A DNA stretch of 64,000 nt from Thereva unica (Eukaryota; Arthropoda; Insecta; Diptera; Therevidae), in contig OX465282.1 in assembly GCA_949987705.1 (NCBI GenBank), forward strand, positions 1,414,501 to 1,478,500, given 5' to 3'. The translations under genes and the position numbers were made by a program. This document shows, in pieces, positions 55,783 through 64,000 of the stretch; position 1 is the stretch's first letter; each line of letters starts with the position of its first letter. The notes below the pieces were generated by a model, which did no database searches, had not been told where the DNA came from, and saw only the letters and a program-made list of their open reading frames with translations.

Positions 55783-56095
55783 TGCAATCGATTTTATGAA
55801 TACTTACGGTTACCCGATCACCCTGAAATTTTGTACACAACTTCAGCTCCGATGGCAATGCAATATGGTATACTCATTATACCGTTAGATCCTTGGCGGC
55901 CGTCTCAAGAGGACGGATTACTGTTTACTTCACGGAACAAATTTTGCAATCAATTTTTCAAATACTTTCGGATATCCTATCATGCTGAAATTTTGCATAC
56001 AGCTTTAGCTCCGATGACAATGCAATATGGTATACTCAATATACCTTTAGATCCATGGCGGCAGTCTCAAGAAGGTGGATTGAAATATTCTTCAC
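55783..56095 (+). repeat. Two-unit tandem repeat, 162-bp period, open in one frame
   Basis: Unit 1 starts TGCAATCGATTTTATG at 55783 and unit 2 starts TGCAATCAATTTTTC at 55945. They are clearly similar, sharing CAATGCAATATGGTATACTC. The period is a multiple of three and a 152-codon ORF (55732-56190) spans both, giving two similar 54-residue repeats (APMAMQYGILIIPLDPWR and APMTMQYGILNIPLDPWR). I know no protein like this. It may be non-coding. Confidence 0.55.
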
Positions 56096-56354
56096 AACCC
56101 CTTCGACATGGGCGTTCAATGATACCCTTCGTTTTGTCTTCAAATTGCGTCGTTTTGATCATATCACGCCCTATGCTCCCATTCAGCTAGGTAAGACGTT
56201 TGAAACTACCTAAGATATCACCGGAGGTCTGCTGGATATAAGCGAATTGCTATGATTAACGCGATCAATAAATGCAATACCGACCACCGTCACATATTGC
56301 ACCACATACAACCTCTGACGGTGCTCTGAGCTAGGGCAGAAGGGGAGATTTTTG

Positions 56355-56562
56355 CGCCTTGCAAAAAGATGGGTGCCCCTCGAGACACAGCCCCCGTTAT
56401 ACTTTAGAAATGGCGAAGTTGTGGGTGGCTATCAGCTCCCAACTGTAATGACATGTGAACTTCCACTATTTCACCCCTAAAATTATGGCCTGTGCAAGCT
56501 CCGGAGAAGAACTATATATATGGAGTCCCCTGCATCTGATAACGCTAGGTACGACGACGTCG
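56355..56562 (+). repeat. Direct repeat, right copy (possible LTR remnant)
   Basis: This is the partner of 53872-54045, with an extra block (CTATCAGCTCCCAACTGTAA and onward) in the middle. Confidence 0.55.
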
Positions 56563-57227
56563 AACAAGTATGACTACTACTGTGGAATGGGGAAGGCATG
56601 GAACCTATCAATCATCTTTGGCTTCGATTAATGGTCCGCCAAGTGTGCTCTCCTTGCAGATGGTGCAGCCACAGCGCTGTAGGGTTCCTGATTGGGGATG
56701 TTTCTACATATTTTTTCTCTCACTCTCTGAGTACGTTTGGTCAGTTTTATTGCGGGGCGTGTGTGCTAAGTGTAAATCACCTTCATGAATTAAAATGAGT
56801 CATGCTTGTTCGGCCTTTGATAAATGGGGCTCAGATGACTGGAGACTTTTTTTTTCTTGCATAATTGTAAATTCCTCATCTTCGTCATAAATTATATTGA
56901 GAATACACTCAAGTTTTTGGGTAGAAAAATGTTTTTACTTTTAGGGTATTCGGAAATGGACAAATGACCCATGATTGAAGTGTTGAAATGCGTTGATGTC
57001 AATAACGAAATTTAGGTACAAGTTTATGAGTATCATATGATGGACATAAGTGCTGTAGTCGAAACCTTGAATTAGGTACAAGGTGCCTTACTTCCTATGC
57101 AACCAATTGACAAATTGAAGGTTCAGTGGGTGCCTTTTAAGACATTGAATTTGTTACTTCTAATCGAGTACCATTTACTTTTAATTTTTTAATAAAGATA
57201 AGTGAGTTTGAAATATTTGAAGGCTGT
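56563..57227. other. Intergenic, nothing recognised
   Basis: Two overlapping short ORFs (56570-56798) match nothing I know. Confidence 0.4.
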
Positions 57228-57355
57228 AGGTAAATGTAGGGCTGTCTCCAGTGCGACACGGGAATCAATTAGCGCTTTGGAAGATCCTTTTGATATCACA
57301 GCTCGTAAACCTCAAGTTTTGTGGTTTTTTGACCGACTGTGGTAGATGTTATAAG
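57228..57355 (-). repeat. LOA-type LINE 3' untranslated end
   Basis: It is similar to the 3' untranslated region at 31500-31620: AGCGCTAATTG, CGCACTGGAGRCAGCCCT and TTACCTAC on the minus strand. It is the far end of the LOA copy whose RNase H part is at 58400-58980. Confidence 0.6.
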
Positions 57356-58238
57356 CAGGGATTTTTTGCGCCCGGTGCAGTATGCCATATTGCGCCCCTG
57401 TAATTCTGATTCTTGTAGACGAAGGTCAGCTCTTTCTTATTGACGAAAATCTCGAGTAAAACTTCTTGGATAAAATTATATGAAAATTTCGAAGCTAAAA
57501 TTTCGGGTTCGGGTGCTCCCCGAACAATTGCGCCCGGTGCAAGTGCACCATTTGCACCTATGAAAGCGCCGCGACTGTTGCCAATGATAAGATGTTGCAT
57601 GCCGACTGAAAAGTTTATGTGTATGTTTCAAATGTAGGACATAAAGCTGAAGAAATTGTCACCACAGTTCTGGTGGTTTGGGCATTTATTATTGCATGGG
57701 GCTGGCATACGGCAATGTTTCGAATATGTCTGGCGTGTATACGGATGTTCAGGCTCCTATAAATTAACTGTGTCCTCTGGCAGTTTAGCTGACTGGCGCA
57801 ATTTAAGAAAAAGTGAAGAAGTGATCACATGCCTTCATTTTCATATATCACGGGAACTCCACAAAGTGCCTTTTTCCATTGTCCGTCACTGCTATCAAAA
57901 AATGAACAGCAGATGGGGTCGCATATGGCTTACTGCACCGGGCGCAAAAAAGCCGGCCCTGGCAATATATCAAAGCATGAAAGTCAATTGGTCTACATGC
58001 GAAATGTCTGGCTTAGATTCTTTGCTATACTATACCAACTTATTAGGCTCCATAAACTTCATTTAAAATTGTGTTTTTACTTTGTCTGCCATAAGATGTG
58101 CTTTTAGAACCTTTGTCAGTATATTTCTCTAACTGTCTGCCCCTACCTGCCTAACTCGTTGGAAAATTATATTTTATTACAGTGCGCTTGCGCCTCCTAA
58201 GATTGTTCGCCCCTAGGCCAGATTCACTCCAGCCCTAG
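57356..58238. mobile_element. Nest of hAT (GCGCCCGGTGCA family) fragments
   Basis: A short copy at about 57356-57577 starts CAGGGATTTTTTGCGCCCGG and ends ATGAAAGCGCCGCGACTG. A second, minus-strand copy starts at about 57961 (reverse of CCGGGCGCAAAAAAGCCGG). Both match the complete element at 23013-23897. No clean target duplications survive. The nest lies inside a LOA LINE copy. Confidence 0.6.
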
Positions 58239-58313
58239 CTGCACAGGCAAATTTTCGCGTGACAAGAATTTTTTCATATGCGCCACTTCTGGCATGCGTA
58301 CCATAAGTTCGCC

Positions 58314-59122
58314 CAGGGAATTCGTTTGGGTTTTATTCACCCGGTGCAGTATGCCAGTATTTTTTTTCCTGGGTGATGTATTGGGTCCAAAGGTACTGCA
58401 GCCATTAATTTGGCCTATTGTACTACAGCCCCTACACCTCATATTTGAGGGCCAGACCGCTTGAACAAGTTCAGCAGTCTGCCTAATGGTTTGTCGCTTA
58501 GACTTGAGTTGGAACTCCTCGAACAAAGGGACCCTGCTCCTCGTTTTTGCGAGGCACTCACAGAGAATGTGGAGGGCAGACTGATCCTCTTCCAGGCAAA
58601 GCCTACATGTAGGGTCCTCCGCCCTTCCTATCCTCCATAAGTGGTAATTTAGTGCAGTGTCCGGTAATCAAGCCAACAAGTGTCCTGACATCACTGCTCC
58701 TGCGCGGTAACAATTCCTTGGCCGTCTTAGGGGACGGCACGGGAAGAAACCGCTTAGAGTGGGCCAGTCCAGGCGCGGACCTCCAGCGTTCAGTATGTTT
58801 CATCAAAGTCCGATCGGCCAGGGCCCTTTGAAGTAAGCTGGAAGGTGCCCCAATAGCCGGCTCTGGACCAATGAATGCAATATCAGAGCCCTGTTTAGCC
58901 AGGGCATCTGCACTTTCCTTGCCTTTGTAGCCCCAGACAAGCGTAATTGATTGTGAACGCCCAACTCATGAAGAGAACGTTGTCAGTCCCAAACTAATTT
59001 CGAGTATGCCAGTATGGTCCTCAATTTTTCATCGCAATGTATGACAATGGAAAAATTATAGCCCAGTCGAATTGCGCCCGGTGCAAGTGTACCATTTGCC
59101 AATATAAAAGCGTCCACCCTGG
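58314..59122. mobile_element. Worn hAT (GCGCCCGGTGCA family) copy around a LOA piece
   Basis: A left-end-like CAGGGAATTC with CACCCGGTGCAGTATGCC (58314-58360) and a right-end-like GCGCCCGGTGCAAGTGTACC ... GTCCACCCTG (59070-59122) bracket LOA sequence. Flanks AGTTCGCC and GGTTCACC match at 6 of 8 positions. This could be one element, or two partial ones on either side of the LOA piece. Confidence 0.4.
58400..58980 (-). pseudogene. LOA-type LINE RNase H remnant
   Basis: On the minus strand, 58980-58880 carries a LSLVWGYKGKESADALAKQG-like stretch. Frame 58806-58603 then reads RSSDVRTLVGLITGHCTKLP, parallel to ITAVITGHWPIGDH at 31620-32390. It continues as CRLCLEEDQSALHILCEC (zinc motif) and LFEEFQLKSKRQTI. 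It has several frameshifts. Confidence 0.65.
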
Positions 59123-60874
59123 GTTCACCACTCCTGGAAATACGAAGGCTGGGGCAGGTGTTGGATATGGGAAATAAGCAATTACTAGGCTGTGCTACGA
59201 ATGGCCCAAAGGAGAGTCAACATAGACAGAGTATCGTGTAGGGTGGGAGGTAGGAAATAGGTCAAGCAGATCCTCGGCCTGCAACTTCAGCAAACCCTGG
59301 TTGGACGATGAATAATACATCAGATTATTATAGTTGTTAGTGTCTGCACAAAGCTCAGGGTCCTTGCCAGAAACACGGGTGCCATTTGAGTAAGTATTCT
59401 TGTGAAGGTCGAAATCTTAATTCTATAAAAGATCTACTCTCCGACTAAGACTTGTAATAAAATTAATCAATTTCGAAATTCTCAACCAATCCTCAAAAAA
59501 AATTTTTTTTATTTCAAAAATTTATTTCCATCACAATAAAACTGCAATTCTCCCTCTCTCTAATCTCGATTACTTGTGTCCAGCCCATTAAAATTTCTAA
59601 ACCATTAACAATTTCAAAATAAAATCCAAACCAACATAAACCTTTTAGATTAAACCGAAATCCATTTAGAAATTGCCTTTATCCCCTTCTCCTCCACAAA
59701 AAAAACATCGTCGTCCTTAAAAACAAAATCTCGAAAGGAATTTTACAATTACTGAAACAGACCAAAAAAATAGAAATAATATCAAATAAAATAACCGCCA
59801 GCAATTATCCTTCCCTCCAGGAAAAGTGTGTCAAACGCGAAATTTTAACCAGTTTTATTAGGACCAAAACAACCAAGCACACTCTTTATCCTTGATGACA
59901 TCATTTAACGTCTTTTCTACCCTCTCGATTACAGGATCTTCTCTCTCGACTACCCGTTACCAACCCCCTAATAACAACAACAACAGCAAAAATATCCTTC
60001 TTTACACATTTTCATCACAATCAGCAATTTTTGTGCTGAAATAAAAAAAACAACAAAATTTATAGAAAATTTCACACACCACAAAAATATAATTCGAATC
60101 GCGAAGGGTGACGAAGAGGAAAAACAACATCCCTCCTCGAGGTTTTTCAAGTACAGGTGTCCTTTCCGATATCCTGCGAACAGGAGCACAAGGATTCTTA
60201 TTCGTCGTATTTCGTGTACAAGTGCAAGGAAGCAAGTCAAGTTTTGTGGGTGTGTGTGTGTATAATAAATATAACCACCGAAAAAAAAAGGTTAAAGGGG
60301 ACAAAGTTCTGACAACCAAGTCCTGGCGCATACTTCCTCCTTAGGGGCACAGGACAATTGTATCCTTTTTATCGCTTTTCTGTTCGGTGGTGAATTGCTC
60401 TTCCTTCGCCTTTGCTGCTCCTTTCGAGTGATTCGGTTTTTGCGGTGGTATGCACAGAACTGACTGATATTGAGCCACAACCGAAATGTACTGCAGTGAA
60501 CAAGGATATGACGTTGTCCTTTTTTCGGGGGTTGTTTATATACATGGACTATGCGATAGAAAACAGCTGATTTTTGTTGATTGTATATGTAGTTGGAGAG
60601 CGCAGCCTGAACGTGACGTCACTACACGAAGGGGAAATGGCATTTTGAGGCGCACACACGAGACCCAGTCTAAGGGCGCCTGTGAAACAGCGAAGGGAAC
60701 GGGAACGCATAGAGAGCAAGGAAAGCACATGGTGGTGAATGGTGGAGCTCCGTCGCCGTGACGGTCGGCAGTTCATTCCGCAGTACCTTTGTCGTAGAAG
60801 AATCACACGAGGCGAGGGCTAGAGGAAAAGTTCTTGCCCTACAAAAACGTCATTCACCATCCGATCGGCTAGTC
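59123..60874. other. AT-rich upstream region of the membrane-protein gene
   Basis: No gene is recognised. Very A/T-rich stretches lie at 59490-59790, with (CAA)n at 59970 and (GT)n at 60246-60260. It probably contains regulatory DNA for the gene starting near 60875, by position only. The ORFs at 60108-60806 on both strands look like chance. Confidence 0.4.
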
Positions 60875-60907
60875 AGTCTGAATTAGGGATTCGTTGGAGG
60901 AGGACAT
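60875..60907 (+). promoter_or_regulatory. Predicted TATA-less core promoter (Inr + DPE)
   Basis: TCAGTC with its A at 60875 matches the arthropod initiator. GGACAT at 60902-60907 fits the downstream promoter element consensus exactly at +28 to +33. The spacing requirement is strict, so the coincidence is informative. The predicted 5' UTR is about 248 bases. No TATA box is obvious 30 bases upstream. Confidence 0.45.
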
Positions 60908-60950
60908 GCTCCCGCGAGTTGGTGAAGAACGTTCGAAGCGATTCTGTTGA
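60906..60950 (+). other. Short upstream ORF in the predicted 5' UTR
   Basis: ATG at 60906 opens a 14-codon frame (MLPRVGEERSKRFC) that stops at TGA 60948-60950, before the main start at 61123. It overlaps the predicted DPE. If transcription starts at 60875 it could reduce translation of the main ORF. Confidence 0.35.
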
Positions 60951-61122
60951 AAATTCTGTCCGCATATACGAGGACGTACCGCGTAACCTTCAGGGGGTTT
61001 AGTTCGTTATTTTTGTGGTGTTTGTTTTCCCTTTACACACGTTGTCACTCTATATTCCCTGCTGCTGCTGTAAGCGCGACCTTTTTTATTATTATTATTA
61101 TTTTACTAAAAAATCGGACATT

Positions 61123-61549
61123 ATGAATGCGACAACAACGGAAGTGATTATCGAGAACAGTAGTGGCGCCATGGATGAACATAGTGTCGATATTTGGGAT
61201 CATCAAATAACCTTCGAGATCCCATCGAATTTAGATTTAGAAAAGATAAAACATTTAGATAATTTCACAACCCTTCTGCATAGGGTGGGTTTTGATAATA
61301 CGGATATGAATTTCGGTGATAGCTATGCCGGTGCGGCGGGCAGCGGCGGAATGTATAATGGTGGTCATTCAAGTGCTAATAGTGATGGTATTGAGAATCT
61401 ATTTGGTAAATGGTCTGACAATGTCGACTATCAAATTATATTAAATTATTTGTGGATTGGTGTTGTGACGTCGCTGGTTATTATATCAATGATATTTTTC
61501 ATATTCTCGTGCTATTTTTATCGGAAATTTAAGGAATGGAAGAAATGCA
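61123..61549 (+). CDS. First coding exon of a small single-pass membrane protein, unrecognised
   Basis: This is the best host-gene candidate. I start at the first in-frame ATG (MNATTTEV); the frame is open further up but has no ATG. 142 codons precede a strong donor: exon ends AAATGCA, intron starts GTAAGT at 61550, splitting a codon. The first ~105 residues are polar and acidic with sequons at N2, N12 and N47 and a Gly/Ser-rich stretch at 69-84. A hydrophobic segment (about 108-133, IGVVTSLVIISMIFFIFSCY) is followed by a basic RKFKEWKK. With no signal peptide, this suggests an outside N-terminus and cytoplasmic C-terminus. The rest is in later exons beyond 61555, not identified here. The topology resembles Commissureless-type proteins, but I see no diagnostic motif. 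Confidence 0.65.
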
Positions 61550-62604
61550 GTAAGTTTTTGTGGTTTTTTTAGTTTTAAGTGTAGATCGTAGGTTATCAGG
61601 AAGAAAATTGTTGGTCGTTAATATGGAGATGATGAAGTATGAGGATGATGGTAATTTATGCTACCATATGTTAGATTTTATGTTGTGGTTTTTATTATTT
61701 ATAATTTTCGAAATTGTTTGTAATTGGTGGAAAATTGTTGGACTTACTGAAAGATTAAGGAAATGACAATTTATTTCTATTGGAAAAATTTAGGAGAAAT
61801 TCGTTTTTTTTTCAAGTTGTCTCTATTCATAAATCTAATCCTGTTTAAATAAATAAGATTGTTGGCATATACTGCTTTGTGTTTTTTACATAATATTGTT
61901 ATTAAAAATTTTTGAATGCTTGAACAGTTCCCTTAATAGTATAAAAATTGAAAACAACTACATTTTTGTTGAGCCTAGTGTGTGCATACTTTCTATATGT
62001 ATAGATCTATGAGCAGTTTTCTTCAGTTTTCGTTAATTTTAATAAATATACCAAAAGAATGCCTATGGAAAGTATTCTGCTCCTTTCGTAATGATTGATT
62101 TTTGATAAAATTAAATTTCGCTAAAATTTTGGATAACAATTTAAATACTACAGTTTTGGGGATCTTGATCATGATCAGATACAGTAGTGCCACCTAGTTT
62201 GAATTAGATCAAAGCTAAATTTAATCACCGTACATACAAATATTAGCTTGTTTCCGTCTTCGTTATAATTGGTCTTAATATCAATCAATTGTTTACTTTC
62301 GATTTACTGTAAGAAAGGAATAGCATTTTTCAATATATCTTGATTTTTTGGAACGATGAAACGTTCGCCAAATTTGGACGAAACATTTGATGAAACATTC
62401 GCCAAACTGGACCCTGTCCTGAACTTTCGCAGCTGTTCCTTTCACCGGTCCAGATCCAATCCGATATTATCCAGTGTGACATTTTTAGTCATTGGTCGTA
62501 CTAGTCTATGCCATCTTTCTAATCGAAGTTTGGTCTACTTATCTGCTGAACTCCACGAATCCTGCTGCAGAAGACTTGACAAGACTTTGCACTGAAATGT
62601 GCCT
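61550..62604 (+). other. Intron (start) and unassigned AT-rich sequence
   Basis: The intron begins at the GTAAGT donor, 61550. No convincing acceptor plus coding exon is seen in the rest of the window, so the intron is probably long. The ORF at 61560-61766 lies inside it and is taken as chance. Confidence 0.45.
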
Positions 62605-62958
62605 GCACGTCAATTTTTCGACCGCAACACAAGACTAGCCCAGTCGACATAGTCTCATACCATGCAACCCCTTTTTCGCGTACACTAACATCAAAAAGTT
62701 CATTTATAAATAGAAAAGTTTGGCTATGGAACGATCTCCCACAACCAGTTTTTCCAAACTCATACAACACCCAAGAGTTCAAACGGAAGGTTAATCGCTG
62801 CCTGCTTCAACACCTCCCAGACCTCCCCTTATCAAGCATATTCTCTTCTATTTTTCAAACCAAGCTTGCTACTAGACATTTCACTAAAACCTGAACGATA
62901 TGACAGACTGGTAGTACAAAGGGTGCCTCCTAAGCCTGGTTCTCCCCACATAAAAAAG
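62605..62958 (+). pseudogene. 5'-truncated CR1/Jockey-type LINE, 3' end
   Basis: It matches the last ~60 codons of the LINE at 40170-43130: RNTRLAQST-like, then FINRKVWLWNDLPQPVFPNS and YNTQEFKRKVNRCLLQH in shifted frames. The tail follows (GACAGACTGGTAGTACAAAG, CCCACATAAAAAA). It lies within the predicted intron of the membrane-protein gene, in the same orientation. Confidence 0.75.
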
Positions 62959-63299
62959 CGGATTCCTCTTGGCTCTACTATCTAGCTATCCTGCCCACCG
63001 TAACATATCGATATTTATGCTAGTCACGACATCTTCGAACTAGGGTAAGAGGTCAAATTGCTTTTTGTTAAGCACCCAATTCTTGGATTCATATATGCTG
63101 CCGCAGTTTAGAGATAGGACGAGCCGTCTCCTAGTTAAAGTCCATTGCAGATCTTGATTGATCTGAACTGTACTCTGAATAACTTTTCTTATTTAACACC
63201 TTGGTCATGGTTAAGCTTGTCAATTATTTACTGAGGATTCCAAACTCTTTCATGGTTTTATACAGTTCTACTCTGATGGCCATAAAGTATCAAAATCTG

Positions 63300-63780
63300 A
63301 TCAGTTCCATTGTAAGGGTCTGTCCTACTTTATACTAACGGTCTATCATGTCGTTGGTCACGAATTGGTGCTATATCTAGTAGTAAGCTTAGTTCGAAGG
63401 AAGGAAGAGGGTTCAGGCCACCAGGAGTAAAGAGGGTATTGAAGAAGTTGGCGTTGAGGTTTGAATTCTAGGTTGTTAGTATAGTAAGAGTTCGGATATA
63501 CAGACTGTGTAAGGTTGTTCCGTAGTCGGGCTGACCTATTACGAAGGAATCCCAAGTTTGCAGAGTGCGTAAAGAGAGAAGCATAGGTCAGGGAGAATTA
63601 GTCGACCAATCTTGTTTTGTTGGTATAAGCATGCCGTAGAGGCATGAGAGCATTTATTTCGGTGAAGCAATCGCAATTTTGTCAGGCCTGCTACATTGAT
63701 ACGATGGATGAATGAGTCCCGTTCCAAATAAGAGAGTTGCATTCGAGAAGATGTGGAATGTAGGAGAGGCACGGGTCGAT
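63300..63780 (-). pseudogene. 5'-truncated CR1/Jockey-type LINE, 3' end (minus)
   Basis: On the minus strand it reads RDSFIHRINVAGLTKLRLLH (for DPLSHRRNVAALTKFYRYYH), then ARLRNNLTQSVYPNSYYTNN (for IRLWNSLSQSVFPSSYNIQE). The 3' tail is worn (GTTAGTATAAAGTAGGACAG) and has no A-run. It inserted next to or into an RTE-like LINE fragment. Confidence 0.7.
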
Positions 63781-63789
63781 CAATTTAAA

Positions 63790-64000
63790 CAAATCTCAGA
63801 CACTGGGACTCAATTCAGTGTTTGAAATATACGGGCATAACATTGCAAGACTTTGGATAGTGACACGCTGGGCATTTATTTGCAGCCCTAGTTGCTTAGC
63901 TCCATCTTCTAATTCCGTGAATATTTCTCTAAGGTATGGCAGTGATCTGACAAGGCAGTTTATGTCGTCGGAATATTCTGCCAATTGTGTTGATTTGTTA
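63790..64000 (-). pseudogene. RTE-like LINE RT active-site fragment
   Basis: It reads LAEYSDDINCLVRSLPYLRE, then IFTELEDGAKQLGLQINAQ. This is the active-site box and thumb of the same type as LLGYADDVNIVGRSF...INEEKT at 26455. The box is YSDD. The fragment continues past the window edge. Confidence 0.65.

Noticed and set aside
61015..61122. Extending the membrane-protein ORF upstream
   Set aside because: The upstream frame has no ATG; the apparent start is GTG, not expected in a nuclear insect gene.
61560..61766. 68-codon ORF as a separate gene
   Set aside because: It lies just after a strong splice donor, so it is most likely intronic.
1..64000. CRISPR arrays, operons or prokaryotic defence systems
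   Set aside because: No regularly spaced repeats with unique spacers and no clustered gene order. All signals are of eukaryotic repeats and one spliced gene.

Overview
The window looks like repeat-rich, AT-rich eukaryotic DNA, most likely from an insect. A dipteran is my guess from the element mix: LOA-type and R1-type LINEs, Tc3-like Tc1/mariner, hAT and piggyBac-like elements, and an Inr+DPE style promoter. There are no operons or ribosome binding sites, long stretches lack genes, and one exon ends at a clean GTAAGT donor. I found no rRNA, functional tRNA, CRISPR array or bacterial-type gene. The species cannot be named from what is visible.

Layout. 1-2.3 kb: a fold-back array of four related repeat units. 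3.4-9.1 kb: decayed LINE pieces, a hAT element with another repeat inside it, and the 3' end of a CR1/Jockey-type LINE. 9.2-10.9 kb: a hairpin repeat, then a Tc3-like element with an uninterrupted 331-residue transposase. 11-22 kb: repeat copies, a LOA LINE remnant, a second copy of the hAT composite carrying its own MITE, and long featureless stretches. 23-28.8 kb: a hAT element with a perfect 8-bp target duplication, then several LINE fragments, including one LINE broken by two later insertions. 30-39 kb: mostly minus-strand LOA remnants. 39.1-43.5 kb: a TIR-bounded DNA element with a nearly intact LINE inside. 46.1-47.7 kb: a hAT element with a perfect 8-bp target duplication and a nested TTAA-type MITE. 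49-59 kb: R1 and LOA remnants, a tRNA-derived SINE nested in a LINE copy, a possible LTR-element relic and a nest of hAT copies. 60.8-61.55 kb: the only good candidate for a host gene, a promoter plus the first coding exon of a small membrane protein. 62-64 kb: LINE 3' ends.

How it fits together. One LINE family, with its ORF intact at 40170-43130, links many features: its 3' tail recurs at eight places on both strands. One recurrence is the tail of a tRNA-derived SINE, the usual sign of a SINE borrowing its partner LINE's machinery. Another is a 55-bp insertion with an 8-bp target duplication, cutting a different LINE's reverse transcriptase. Most other features are dead copies whose nesting order can be read. 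Two transposon genes look intact, the Tc3-like transposase and the LINE endonuclease/RT. I see no new multi-gene system. The interest lies in the SINE/LINE pairing, the composite hAT family, the fold-back array and the orphan membrane-protein exon.
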